Assembly (NCBI GenBank): GCA_020722005.1
Contig: DYLP01000017.1
Coordinates: 2,032-52,390 of the forward strand
From: Melioribacter roseus
Lineage (GTDB): Bacteria; Bacteroidota; Ignavibacteria; Ignavibacteriales; Melioribacteraceae
Direction of reading: 5' to 3'
DNA: 50,359 bases
The notes beneath the pieces are model-generated. The model was given only the letters and a program-made list of their open reading frames with translations, did no database searches and was not told where the DNA came from. Position numbers and translations under genes: made by a program. This document shows, piece after piece, positions 17,632 through 26,042 of this stretch (position 1 is its first letter; every line of letters begins with the position of its first letter).

Positions 17632-19113
17632 ATGGTACGGCAAAAATTAAAAAGTAAGTTTACTAAATACCAATTCGAAATAAGGCATATTTCGGCGTTC
17701 CTGTTCGTACTTATTATTTTTCAGCTTGTAATGGCTTTTGTTCAAAAATCATCGCTAAGCGATTTTTTAAATGAAACTCAGGACTGGTATCAAAAATATT
17801 CCGCTGAACGGCTGGCTATTATTACTACAACTAGTATGGAATTGCTTTACGAAAATCTTTTTATGGAAAAACCGATGTCCGAGTACGACCAGAGGAAAAT
17901 TACTTACTCATTTAACGTTATCTTCAAGCAGCAGTTAATCCAGAAAAGCGTGGGTGAGATTAGTCTGATTCTTCTAAAAAACCATCGCATATATGTTATT
18001 GATAGTGGTCAAAAACTTTATGCATTCCTAACGAATAAACTCAAACCATACGATACTGACGTCAACAGTCATTCCGAAGCGGTAAAACTCTTTCTCGATT
18101 ATAGAGATGAAATAAGGGCTTCTGAAACTATTTATTCGATTCTGGAAAACAACAAAACCTTTAAAATACTTGTGCCCTTCGTACCCGACGGTGAATATCT
18201 TGGTGTGATGTATATGAAAATTACACCCGACTTTACATTTCTTACAAATGAAGTAACTTCAAATTTCGATAAAGTCGCTGTAATCTATACGTCCTTAATT
18301 TTTCTTGGACTTGTGATTATCTTTTACATTTCATCGCAGGCGGTAAAAGAAAGAAACGAAGCCCAGAAAAAATTTTTCCAGGAGCACGAAGAAAATATCA
18401 AAAAACAAATCCGACTCGAAAAGGAATCGCTCTTTACAAAAAGAATTTACCATACTCACCATAAAGCCGAAAAGATAATTGGTTTTATCAAGGAAGACGT
18501 TCGCAAGATGAATAGCGAAGGAATCGATGAACTGAAAAAGAGAGTGCTGACGTATTCGAATTTCATTTCGAGAATTATATACGACATGAAATGGTACGAC
18601 CAGGAAATCAACACAATTATTAATCCGATGTTCCATACTAACATTAACGAAGTAATAAAATTCATTGTGGAAAACATTTTCCTGAGAATCTCAAGTCGCA
18701 ACGACATGTTTAGTTTTGAATTATTGCTTGACGACGATATCCCTCCGGTTAATGTTAATGAATTTGTAGTATGGGAAATTCTCGAACCTTTGATACAAAA
18801 CAGTATTGACCATAGTCAAAAAGATTCGGTAAAAATTAAAATAAAAACAAAAATCGATAAGGATAAAGGACAAACTATTATAACTATTGAAGACGATGGC
18901 GTCGGAATAAAAAGCGAATTATTGGAAGTTGATTCCAAAGGTGTTAAAAAAATATTTCTTGAAAATATTTCCACTAAAAAACTCGAAGCTACTAATTCGG
19001 GCTATGGCTGTTACATTGCATATCAAATGGCAGTTGAAAAATGCGGATGGGAACTCGACGTAGAGAATTTAAAAGAAGGCGGTTGCCGTTTCACAATTAA
19101 AATAAAAAATTAA
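17632..19113 (+). CDS. Membrane sensor histidine kinase with atypical H-box
   Basis: 493 residues from the ATG at 17632. A TTG 13 codons earlier overlaps the upstream gene and is less likely, although the AGGAG at 17611 sits between the two. TM1 is about residues 20-37 and TM2 about 215-233. The ~175-residue segment between them would be periplasmic and free to contact the solute-binding protein. A coiled coil follows. The usual 'SHELRTPL' box is absent. A histidine-rich helix 'IYHTHHKAEKIIGF' (H274, H276, H277) lies where the phosphoacceptor should be. The C-terminal HATPase has 'ILEPLIQNSIDHSQ' (N box), 'ITIEDDGVGI' (G1) and 'NSGYGCYIAYQMA' (G2-like). It is the middle gene of the sensor/kinase/regulator set. 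Confidence 0.85.
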   Translation: MVRQKLKSKFTKYQFEIRHISAFLFVLIIFQLVMAFVQKSSLSDFLNETQDWYQKYSAERLAIITTTSMELLYENLFMEKPMSEYDQRKITYSFNVIFKQQLIQKSVGEISLILLKNHRIYVIDSGQKLYAFLTNKLKPYDTDVNSHSEAVKLFLDYRDEIRASETIYSILENNKTFKILVPFVPDGEYLGVMYMKITPDFTFLTNEVTSNFDKVAVIYTSLIFLGLVIIFYISSQAVKERNEAQKKFFQEHEENIKKQIRLEKESLFTKRIYHTHHKAEKIIGFIKEDVRKMNSEGIDELKKRVLTYSNFISRIIYDMKWYDQEINTIINPMFHTNINEVIKFIVENIFLRISSRNDMFSFELLLDDDIPPVNVNEFVVWEILEPLIQNSIDHSQKDSVKIKIKTKIDKDKGQTIITIEDDGVGIKSELLEVDSKGVKKIFLENISTKKLEATNSGYGCYIAYQMAVEKCGWELDVENLKEGGCRFTIKIKN

Positions 19114-19125
19114 GGAAGGCACAGT

Positions 19126-20580
19126 ATGCAAAAACAAGATATGATTAATATTTTACTTGTTGAAGACGAAGAATTTGACGTAAGAAGAGTAAAAAACACG
19201 CTCGACTATTACAATTCCAGAATAAGATTGCTTGACACGGTTTCAAACGGCATGGCTGCCCTATCGTTAATCAGGGATAATCCCGATAAATACGACGTTG
19301 TTATTATGGACTATCAAATTTCGGGTGGCTTAAAAGGAGAAGAGCTAATTTCAAAAATGAAAAGCTACGACCCGTTTATTCAAATAATCGTTGTAACAAA
19401 GATGACCATAAATATTACTAATTACGATTTTGCAAACAATTTACTTCAGGCAGGTGCTTTCTGGTACTGCACTAAATATCCCGGCAATATTGAAGAATAT
19501 ATTTATCAACCGACCGACTTCATACTGAGTATATTCAATGCGTATGAAAAAAAGAAACTCGAAAAGCAAAAATTGAAATCCGACAGAAGACTCAGGAAGA
19601 GTATCGAAAATTTACTGGAAGCAAAAAAAATAATCGGCGAATCGAAGCCGATGCTTCAGTTGAAAGAAAGCATAGAAAAATATGCCAAAAGTGATGTAAA
19701 TATATTGATTAATGGTCCGTCTGGCACAGGCAAGGAATTGGTTGCATGGAATATTCACCTGAGAAGCAAAAGGAAATACGAAAATTTTGTGCCGATTAAC
19801 TGCGGAAGTATTCCGAGTGACTTGTTGGAAAGCGAATTATTCGGATTCGAAAAAGGTTCGTTTACAGGTGCAAACAAAGAAAAACCTGGCCTGTTCGAAG
19901 TGGCAAATAACGGTACTCTGTTCCTCGATGAAGTGGGTGAACTTCCTCCTACTGCTCAGGTTAAATTATTGAGAGTACTGCAAGAAGGGGAAATTGAAAA
20001 AATCGGAAGAACCGGTAAAATATCTGTTAATGTTAGAATAATTGCGGCTACGAATAAAAATCTTGCTCACGAAGTTAACAATAATCGCTTCCGGGAAGAT
20101 TTATATTATCGACTAAATATTGTGCCGCTTGAGATAGTGCCTTTGCGTCAGAGAGGTAATGATATCATTTTGTTATTTGAACATTTTCTCGACTATTTCA
20201 GTCAGGACCTCGGTTTTACCAGACCGGTAGTTGAAGAAAGCGCTAAGGAAATCTTGTTGAATTACAAGTGGCCTGGAAATGTGAGGGAATTGAGAAATGT
20301 AGTACAAAGATTGGTGCTGAACTGTCCCGACCGCATAACTGCTAAGGACGTTAGCAATCCAATGATACTTGGAAATAATATCGTATCGAAAGAAGAATCG
20401 GGCTTTGAAGATTTATACGAGGGACAGGTATTGCCGCTGAAAGAAGTTGAAAAGAAATTCAGAATACGTTATTTCAAATACGTAAGGAGCATCTCAAGTT
20501 CAGATTCTGCTGCAGCTGAAAAACTCGGATTAGCGCCTTCCAATTTTTATCGTATGTGTAAAGAACTTGGTTTAAAATAA
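19126..20580 (+). CDS. NtrC-type sigma-54 response regulator
   Basis: 484 residues. The receiver domain (1-125) has acidic pocket 'VEDEE', phosphoacceptor D62 in 'VVIMDYQI', and the conserved Thr and Lys ('VVTKM', 'CTKYPG'). The AAA+ domain (about 165-400) has Walker A '[10 protein letters not shown]', a loop reading GSFTGA instead of GAFTGA, Walker B '[10 protein letters not shown]' and the arginine-finger region '[10 protein letters not shown]'. A short Fis-like helix-turn-helix ends it ('[19 protein letters not shown]'). It should activate sigma-54 promoters when phosphorylated by the kinase encoded just upstream. Likely targets are the -24/-12 sites at 4837 and 13102 through the shared palindromes, which would make it autoregulated. 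A strong AAGGAAGG ribosome site precedes it. Confidence 0.92.
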   Translation: MQKQDMINILLVEDEEFDVRRVKNTLDYYNSRIRLLDTVSNGMAALSLIRDNPDKYDVVIMDYQISGGLKGEELISKMKSYDPFIQIIVVTKMTINITNYDFANNLLQAGAFWYCTKYPGNIEEYIYQPTDFILSIFNAYEKKKLEKQKLKSDRRLRKSIENLLEAKKIIGESKPMLQLKESIEKYAKSDVNILINGPSGTGKELVAWNIHLRSKRKYENFVPINCGSIPSDLLESELFGFEKGSFTGANKEKPGLFEVANNGTLFLDEVGELPPTAQVKLLRVLQEGEIEKIGRTGKISVNVRIIAATNKNLAHEVNNNRFREDLYYRLNIVPLEIVPLRQRGNDIILLFEHFLDYFSQDLGFTRPVVEESAKEILLNYKWPGNVRELRNVVQRLVLNCPDRITAKDVSNPMILGNNIVSKEESGFEDLYEGQVLPLKEVEKKFRIRYFKYVRSISSSDSAAAEKLGLAPSNFYRMCKELGLK

Positions 20581-20581
20581 A

Positions 20582-20600
20582 AAGAACTTCTGTTCTTCTT
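20582..20600 (+). terminator. Weak hairpin after the response regulator
   Basis: AAGAAC and GTTCTT form a 6-bp stem with a TTCT loop followed by a short CTT run. It lies just after the regulator stop and before the DUF4342 gene. It is AT-rich and short, so it may only attenuate. Confidence 0.35.
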
Positions 20601-20634
20601 CGTACGTCTGAGTTGTTATAATTTCGGAGGAATC

Positions 20635-20886
20635 ATGATTAATCAATTCAAAGTTAAGGGGAAGGAGCTTCTTGCTAAGATAGAAGAGTTAATTAAAGAA
20701 GGTAATGTAAGACGGATAATAATTAAAGATGAAAAAGGGAATACATACATCGAAATACCTGTCACTGTAGCAGTGCTTGGTGCGCTCTTCGCACCTGTGC
20801 TGGCTGCTGTTGGGGCCCTCGCAGGAATGGCTGCAAATTTTACCCTTGAAGTCATAAGAAGACAGGAAAAAGATATCAATCCTTAA
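20635..20886 (+). CDS. DUF4342 family protein
   Basis: 83 residues. 'GKELLAKIEELIKEGNVRRI' followed by 'IIKDEKGNTYIEIPV' and an Ala/Val/Gly hydrophobic stretch (about 47-68) match the DUF4342 family of small proteins of unknown role. The single hydrophobic segment suggests membrane association. A GGAGG ribosome site lies 6 bp before the ATG, and TATAAT at 20617-20622 may be its own -10 box, so it need not belong to the mannan operon. Confidence 0.8.
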   Translation: MINQFKVKGKELLAKIEELIKEGNVRRIIIKDEKGNTYIEIPVTVAVLGALFAPVLAAVGALAGMAANFTLEVIRRQEKDINP

Positions 20887-20977
20887 ATTATTATCCTGAA
20901 GTAATTTAGTCAGCACAAATTATTTAACAAACCTCAAATAATTTGCTGGATTATTTTGGTTGCATTTTATAATTTTG

Positions 20978-20997
20978 TTATGAACATATGCTCATAA
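20978..20997. promoter_or_regulatory. Near-perfect palindrome before the DUF134 gene
   Basis: TTATGAACATATGCTCATAA is a 20-bp inverted repeat with a single mismatched pair, centred on CATATG. It ends 7 bp before the DUF134 start codon, where a ribosome site would be expected but is not seen. A TATAAT lies at 20968-20973. A likely operator, possibly bound by the DUF134 protein itself; the binding partner is a guess. Confidence 0.5.
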
Positions 20998-21004
20998 TAA
21001 TTGA

Positions 21005-21307
21005 ATGCCCAGACCTAAAAAAAATAGAAGAATAAAATGTAATCCTACAGCATATTATTTTAAGCCGCTTGGGATTCCGATGTATGAACTTTTAGAAAAT
21101 CTACTGGCTGAAGACGAGGTTGAGGCTATTTACTGGGCAGATTACAAAAGCTGCGACCACGAGACCGGAGCTGAGAAGATGCAAATATCCCGACCTACTT
21201 TTGGTCGAATTCTTAAATCTGCAAGAAGAAAAATTGCCGATGCTATTATAAACGGTAAAGCGCTTAGAATTAATAAGGATTATTTTAACAAATTAAAGGA
21301 GGAATAA
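21005..21307 (+). CDS. DUF134 (UPF0251) predicted DNA-binding protein
   Basis: 100 residues, the usual length. 'MPRPKKNRRI' at the N-terminus, 'YYFKPLGIPM', 'EVEAIYWADYKSCDHETGAE' and the helix-turn-helix 'MQISRPTFGRILKSARRKIA' are family hallmarks. These proteins are normally paired with NifX/NifB-like metal-cluster proteins, as here (the next gene starts 1 bp after this stop). It probably regulates the pair. No ribosome site is evident, and an inverted repeat lies right before the start. Confidence 0.88.
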   Translation: MPRPKKNRRIKCNPTAYYFKPLGIPMYELLENLLAEDEVEAIYWADYKSCDHETGAEKMQISRPTFGRILKSARRKIADAIINGKALRINKDYFNKLKEE

Positions 21308-21308
21308 A

Positions 21309-21701
21309 ATGAAAATAGCAGTTGCTTCGGACGACAATTTACATGTATCAGGACATATCGGACGCGTAAACGGTTTTATTATTTACGAATGCTCCGAAGG
21401 AAAAATTCTCCGTAAACAATATCTCGAAAATAATTTCACGAATCACGGTCGTCTAAATAGAGAAGAACATCATCACGGCGAAGGTCACAAACACGGCCAC
21501 GGTAGACTAATCGAAGCGCTGAAAGGTGTAGAAGTTTTAATTTTTACATCGGGTGGCTGGAGATTGGTGGAAGACCTCGAGGCTAACGGCATAAAACCTT
21601 TTATGACCGACGAAGTAGATGCCGACAGTGCAGTTGAAAAATATCTATCGGGTGAATTAACCGAAAGAGAAGATAATGTTTGTCACCACGACAGGCATTG
21701 A
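21309..21701 (+). CDS. NifX/NifB-like dinitrogenase Fe-Mo cofactor-binding family protein
   Basis: 130 residues with the fold signature 'MKIAVASDDNLHVSGHIGRV', 'FIIYECSEG' and 'VEVLIFTSGGWRLVEDLEAN'. A His-rich insertion (about residues 56-67, 'HHHGEGHKHGHG') suggests metal binding. No nif genes are present, so a nitrogenase role is unlikely; stand-alone members are usually small metal-cluster or metal-handling proteins of unknown role. It is coupled to the DUF134 gene. Its stop is 2 bp from the stop of the convergent TonB receptor gene. Confidence 0.85.
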   Translation: MKIAVASDDNLHVSGHIGRVNGFIIYECSEGKILRKQYLENNFTNHGRLNREEHHHGEGHKHGHGRLIEALKGVEVLIFTSGGWRLVEDLEANGIKPFMTDEVDADSAVEKYLSGELTEREDNVCHHDRH

Positions 21702-21703
21702 AT

Positions 21704-23869
21704 TTAAAAATAGATTTCTGCGCTTAGAGTATAATTCCGGATTGGAGCGAGATTCCCGATAAGCTCGACGTAATTATAATTGAGTAAGTTTTTCACGCTC
21801 AACTTTAATGTAGCAGCTATATTACTAAAAATAAAATTAACTCCGCCTGCTAAATCAATTACATAAACAGGTACACGTTTATAACCGTCTTTTATAAGAG
21901 CTAATGGTGGTTCGGTCAACTCAAAATCTATTTCCTCAACCTTGCTCGAATATCTGAAATCGGCATTTAACTCGAACGGTTGTTTTGTAAAGCCGATTTG
22001 TAAGTTGAATGTATTGCGTGGGCGGTATTTCATTGGACTGTTCTTTTCGATATCTCTTGCCCACATATAATTGTAAGCAAGGGTAAGATTTAACAGCGAT
22101 GGGACGGCTCCCCAGTTACACAAGATTTCTGTTCCTTGAATTCTTGCCTTAGTTAGATTTATGAATTTAATATCTCCTGTTTTGGTCAGATTCGGCTCTA
22201 TAAAATTATTATAATCGGTCTGGTAAAATGCCACGTCGATGTTGAAATGTTCGGACGGACTGTATATCAAACCGCTTTCGAAGGAAAAGCTTGTTTCCGA
22301 TTTCAAATCCGGATTTTGTTCGACGTCTATGCCTCCAGCAATTCCTGCCATTGTAAATACCTCGGCTGGCGTCGGTGCTCTAAAACCTGTGCCTACAGAT
22401 GACCTTAAAATTAGATCACTCGTTATTTTGTAATTTAATCCAATACGAGGGGTTACAGCATTTTTTCCCTTAATTGTATCGAGCTTGATGTAGTCGTAAC
22501 GGAGCCCTAAAGTGGCAATTAAATTTTTAATGCCTCTATATTCCGTTTGAAAATAAAGTGCTCCTCCTCTAAATCGTGTGTCTGAAAAAATGTTCGATTT
22601 TACAATCGAGCCAGATATTTCGATTCCGCCAGTGTAATTAAAATTTCCTCTGTTCGAATAATTAAAAATGGCTTCGGTTCTAAAGAGATTGGCTATCGAT
22701 GTTGTTACTTCGATACCGTACCCGTCGAATCGTGTATAATAATAACTCAATTTGAATGTGGAATTTAAATTTTCCGTGAGCCTGTTGTTATATACCAATC
22801 CGCTAAAGAATCGATTCGATTTGACTGTGTTCCCGTTATCTTCGTCTTTCGGTACTAACGCATTTCGAGAATCTTTCCAGTATAAAAAATTACCCCTGTC
22901 CATATATAAATAATTGCCAAATAAAAGTATCGATTGATTTGTATCGATTGTCTTATTTACTTTAAAATATCCGAGATAGTTTTTCCGAAAATCATTTTGG
23001 CGATAACTCATGTTGTCGAATTTTTTTATGGATATTGTATATCCAACTCCTCCTGTAGACGATGAATGAGATATTTCTGTGCCGTAGAAAGTGCGCAGGT
23101 TATTATTCCATTTCCAAATTTCATAAGAAGGATTATCATAAAAGCCCGCATAAGATTTTATATATGTAACTGGAACTTGAGCCACATCTTTGGTAATAAT
23201 ATTAATAACACCTCCTATTGCCGATGTGCCATAAAGTGAGCTAGCCGGACCTTTAATGACTTCTACACGTTCTATATCAGAAATCGGGATCATTTCCCAC
23301 ACAATATCCCCGTTATCACCGCTATAGAATGGTATTCCGTTAATTGCCACCAGTACTCTTGCACCAACTCCTTTACTGTAACCGCTCGAACCACGTATGC
23401 TAACCTGCTCGAGATTTACTTGTATGCCTGGAATATCTCTAAGTAATTCGTCGAAAGCCAGATAATTCTTGTGAGATATTAAATCGGGTTTAATTACAAA
23501 TGCGCTTACCGATAAATCTTCTTTCTTTTGTTCGAACTTGGAGGCGGTTATCAATACCTGCTCGGTTTCAATTGCGGATTCCCTAAGGATAAAATTAATT
23601 TGTGTAAGCTCTTTGTCAATTGTAACTTTTTTGCTGACCTTTTCATATCCGACGCAGGATACTTCCATTGTATATTGACCGTAAGGAATTCCTATGATTT
23701 CGTACCTTCCCTTTTCGTCGGTTGCTCCTCCGTAAGACGTTCCACTTATAATTATATTAGCGCCTATTATTGGTTGTGAATCTTCTTCGACAATTCTGCC
23801 TGTAATTTTTCCCCTCTGGGCAAGAGATAAATTCCCTAAAAGAAGAATAAGTAAAAAAAGCCTGTACAT
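21704..23869 (-). CDS. TonB-dependent outer-membrane receptor
   Basis: 721 residues with a signal peptide (about 1-17). A carboxypeptidase-regulatory-like domain follows (about 20-95, 'GRIVEEDSQPIIGANIIISG'), then the plug ('RDIPGIQVNLEQVSIRGSSG', 'VEVIKGPASSLYGTSAIGGV') and a 22-strand-type barrel ending in an aromatic residue (AEIYF). It imports a bound nutrient across the outer membrane with TonB energy. The neighbours are a lipoprotein and a cation transporter, so a metal complex is a reasonable guess, but nothing in the sequence fixes the ligand. It is the last gene of the minus-strand cluster, 12 bp after the lipoprotein. Confidence 0.92.
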   Translation of the reverse strand: MYRLFLLILLLGNLSLAQRGKITGRIVEEDSQPIIGANIIISGTSYGGATDEKGRYEIIGIPYGQYTMEVSCVGYEKVSKKVTIDKELTQINFILRESAIETEQVLITASKFEQKKEDLSVSAFVIKPDLISHKNYLAFDELLRDIPGIQVNLEQVSIRGSSGYSKGVGARVLVAINGIPFYSGDNGDIVWEMIPISDIERVEVIKGPASSLYGTSAIGGVINIITKDVAQVPVTYIKSYAGFYDNPSYEIWKWNNNLRTFYGTEISHSSSTGGVGYTISIKKFDNMSYRQNDFRKNYLGYFKVNKTIDTNQSILLFGNYLYMDRGNFLYWKDSRNALVPKDEDNGNTVKSNRFFSGLVYNNRLTENLNSTFKLSYYYTRFDGYGIEVTTSIANLFRTEAIFNYSNRGNFNYTGGIEISGSIVKSNIFSDTRFRGGALYFQTEYRGIKNLIATLGLRYDYIKLDTIKGKNAVTPRIGLNYKITSDLILRSSVGTGFRAPTPAEVFTMAGIAGGIDVEQNPDLKSETSFSFESGLIYSPSEHFNIDVAFYQTDYNNFIEPNLTKTGDIKFINLTKARIQGTEILCNWGAVPSLLNLTLAYNYMWARDIEKNSPMKYRPRNTFNLQIGFTKQPFELNADFRYSSKVEEIDFELTEPPLALIKDGYKRVPVYVIDLAGGVNFIFSNIAATLKLSVKNLLNYNYVELIGNLAPIRNYTLSAEIYF

Positions 23870-23881
23870 GATTTTTCCCCT

Positions 23882-24394
23882 TTAATTTGGAGGTTGAGGC
23901 GGCGGATTGTTAAAGTCGACGTTTATGTTTACTCCCTCTGTAATTTCACCGGCGCACAGAATTAATTCTTTAGGACTCGACTGATTGTTGTTATTGCAGT
24001 ATACTCCAACCACATACCAATCCTTTCTTTCAAATGAGATTGTTTCGGTTTTCGACTGAGCCACGACGACATATGAATATGTGCCTTCGCCCAATTGAAA
24101 TATTGGCAAAAAATTATTTTCTATAGAACTGTAATTGAATACGGAACTGCCGTAAGGTATTGAATCGGAAACAAAGCTGAGATTGGGTGGGAAAAAATCG
24201 TCTGTTTTTTCAATAGGCTTTTTAAATACAACCAGGTGAGTCCTTTTTACACCTTCAGGCCAGGTGCCGGTGAATGTAATCTTGCCTTTGAATCCAGTAG
24301 GACCTTCTGGTTTAACCGGTTCAGGTTCAATTCCTCCGTTGCATTTTAATAACAAGAGAACCGAGAACAATATTATAAGTAGTACCTTTTTCAT
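23882..24394 (-). CDS. Small lipoprotein next to the TonB receptor
   Basis: 170 residues from the ATG at 24394; a TTG three codons upstream is a weaker alternative. A lipoprotein signal ends in 'LLLLKCNGG' (Cys18). The mature part is beta-rich ('GFKGKITFTGTWPEGVKRTH', 'GEGTYSYVVVAQS'), with a Pro-rich start and end. I do not recognise a family. Its position 12 bp ahead of the receptor suggests an outer-membrane partner of that receptor. Confidence 0.75.
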   Translation of the reverse strand: MKKVLLIILFSVLLLLKCNGGIEPEPVKPEGPTGFKGKITFTGTWPEGVKRTHLVVFKKPIEKTDDFFPPNLSFVSDSIPYGSSVFNYSSIENNFLPIFQLGEGTYSYVVVAQSKTETISFERKDWYVVGVYCNNNNQSSPKELILCAGEITEGVNINVDFNNPPPQPPN

Positions 24395-24443
24395 TGAGGA
24401 CAAAATATTAATGTAATTATTGATTCTAAATTTGTACTTATTA

Positions 24444-25067
24444 TTAATCTTCGCAAGAACAGATTAAATTGCCACTTGCTTTTTCAAAAGCTTCTTTACC
24501 TTCTCGATACGAAAACCAGGCAATTGCAGCAGCACCAACCGAATCGAATCCGCCGATGCCCGTTAATTCGTAACTGACACTGGCTGTAAGCAGTATTATG
24601 GATAAATAAAGACAGGTTTTAGTACAGTTCGCATCTGCTATTATTGCATCCGATTGGAGCGCCTTACCAATTCTCATTTTATAATAAATTAATGTCGACA
24701 TTGTAAAAATAGAAATTACAGAAATAATAATTCCCACAACCGTTGTATCCGGCTTGTGGCTAGAGAAAACATTTATTAAGGAGCCAACAATCAGACCTGC
24801 GGAAAGAATATAAAATCCCATGCCTGTAATTCTGAGAGCCGTCCTTTCGAACTTATCGCTTGTCTGTCCGTTATTGTTTTTTATTCTAATTAGCATATGC
24901 AGCAAGCCGATTCCCGACATCACTTCGACAAATGAATCGATTCCAAATCCAAGTAACGACAAAGTTTCGTCTTCAATTCCCCAGATAACCGATATTAATC
25001 CTTCAAGTATATTATACCCGATTGTAATATAGGTCAACAGAAATGCAATCTTGTAGTTTTTATTCAT
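24444..25067 (-). CDS. CDF-like cation transporter
   Basis: 207 residues with five or six hydrophobic segments. 'LLGFGIDSFVEVMSGIGLL' and 'ADANCTKTCLYLSIILLTAS' carry the paired polar/acidic residues expected in transmembrane helices 2 and 5 of cation diffusion facilitators. 'GGFDSVGAAAIAWFSYREGK' is also typical. It lacks the C-terminal cytoplasmic domain of full CDF proteins (about 300 residues) and ends in 'CSCED', which could bind metal. It probably exports a divalent metal with proton exchange. It lies in the same direction as the TonB receptor operon, behind two short inverted repeats. Confidence 0.75.
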   Translation of the reverse strand: MNKNYKIAFLLTYITIGYNILEGLISVIWGIEDETLSLLGFGIDSFVEVMSGIGLLHMLIRIKNNNGQTSDKFERTALRITGMGFYILSAGLIVGSLINVFSSHKPDTTVVGIIISVISIFTMSTLIYYKMRIGKALQSDAIIADANCTKTCLYLSIILLTASVSYELTGIGGFDSVGAAAIAWFSYREGKEAFEKASGNLICSCED

Positions 25068-25070
25068 GGC

Positions 25071-25107
25071 ATCTTATTATTTAAGATATGCTATCTAAAT
25101 ATAGATA
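25071..25107. promoter_or_regulatory. Two short inverted repeats before the CDF-like gene
   Basis: ATCTTATTATTTAAGAT (25071-25087, 6-bp arms) and TATCTAAATATAGATA (25092-25107, 6-bp arms) lie side by side within 40 bp upstream of the start codon at 25067. They could be operators for a metal-responsive repressor. The region is very AT-rich, so chance is possible. Confidence 0.35.
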
Positions 25108-25120
25108 ATTTATTAAAGTT

Positions 25121-25552
25121 TTACAGCATGCCGAACAAGCTTATTGAGTTGTACTCCATCCTATCAAGTTGATAGAGAGTATGAAAGCTTGATATTAGAA
25201 ACCCGAAAATAATAACGAGCCAGATAATGGTAAATATTAAGGAAACGATGATTATGATCTTTGCAAGACGAAAAAATTTACCCTGTAGTTCGAAGCCCAT
25301 ACGCAATGCGGCAGTTTGATTGGTCGTTTTATAGATTTCAAATTGTTCTGCTGCTTCTCGAATTCTAAGACCGATGATTATAAACGGCACGCCGATAATC
25401 GCACCGATAATTGTAAGACTTGTAAAAGCGCCGTAAATAATTACAAAAATCCCCACAAATCGCATGTCGCGAATCATCTTTTCAAAATTCGATTTGAATA
25501 AACTTACAGGCTGAGGGTTTTCTTCAATATTCAGTTCGTTGAATTCGTCCAT
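25121..25552 (-). CDS. DUF5362-like membrane protein
   Basis: 143 residues from the ATG at 25552, chosen because AGGTAGCT precedes it and it starts 8 bp after the upstream gene ends. The first 45 residues are polar; two hydrophobic regions follow (about 48-80 'GIFVIIYGAFTSLTIIGAII' and 105-130). 'REAAEQFEIYKTTNQ' between them matches small membrane proteins annotated as DUF5362. The function is unknown. It is probably co-transcribed with the upstream lipoprotein gene. Confidence 0.7.
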   Translation of the reverse strand: MDEFNELNIEENPQPVSLFKSNFEKMIRDMRFVGIFVIIYGAFTSLTIIGAIIGVPFIIIGLRIREAAEQFEIYKTTNQTAALRMGFELQGKFFRLAKIIIIVSLIFTIIWLVIIFGFLISSFHTLYQLDRMEYNSISLFGML

Positions 25553-25559
25553 AGCTACC

Positions 25560-26042
25560 TCATTTTTGTAGTATTGATAAATAATAGTCGAGGAAATCAT
25601 CTGCCCATTTTCTTGCCGCCGTAATCCAGAATAAATTATTATCATTGACGAAAACGAAGTGTTTTGCTTCCATGCCGTATGTCGTATAAATTTCTTTACC
25701 GTTTATATTTTCGATAGAACTACCGTAAAATACCGAATTAAGCGGTGATATTTTGTCGGTCATTTTATGGTAGGCATTTGTCGCTTTTTCATTGTCGCGG
25801 TATATCGTGACGTATATTACTGCCATACCATTTCGACCGGCATAAAATCCGATTTGATTTTCTTCATTTGTTACCTTATTGAAATGCAATTTGTTTACGT
25901 AGGCGAGCGCTTCTTTGCCTTCTAATTTTTTCTGAAGTTTAAGTCCATATATTTCGTCGGGTAATAAATTTTGATTGCTAGTGCATGAATAAAATAAAAC
26001 TAAAAAGAGCAGACTATTTAGATGAATTTTTATCCTTATCAT
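25560..26042 (-). CDS. Hypothetical lipoprotein
   Basis: 160 residues with a lipoprotein signal ending in 'LVLFYSCTSN' (Cys20). The mature region is mixed alpha/beta ('GLKLQKKLEGKEALAYVNKL', 'NQIGFYAGRNGMAVIYVT'). No family is recognised. An AAAGGA ribosome site precedes the ATG, and the start lies inside the end of the small Cys-rich gene (29 bp overlap), so the two are coupled. Confidence 0.7.
   Translation of the reverse strand: MIRIKIHLNSLLFLVLFYSCTSNQNLLPDEIYGLKLQKKLEGKEALAYVNKLHFNKVTNEENQIGFYAGRNGMAVIYVTIYRDNEKATNAYHKMTDKISPLNSVFYGSSIENINGKEIYTTYGMEAKHFVFVNDNNLFWITAARKWADDFLDYYLSILQK

Noticed and set aside
21309-21701. A nitrogenase-linked NifX function
   Set aside because: No nif genes are near, and the protein is paired with DUF134, as stand-alone members usually are.
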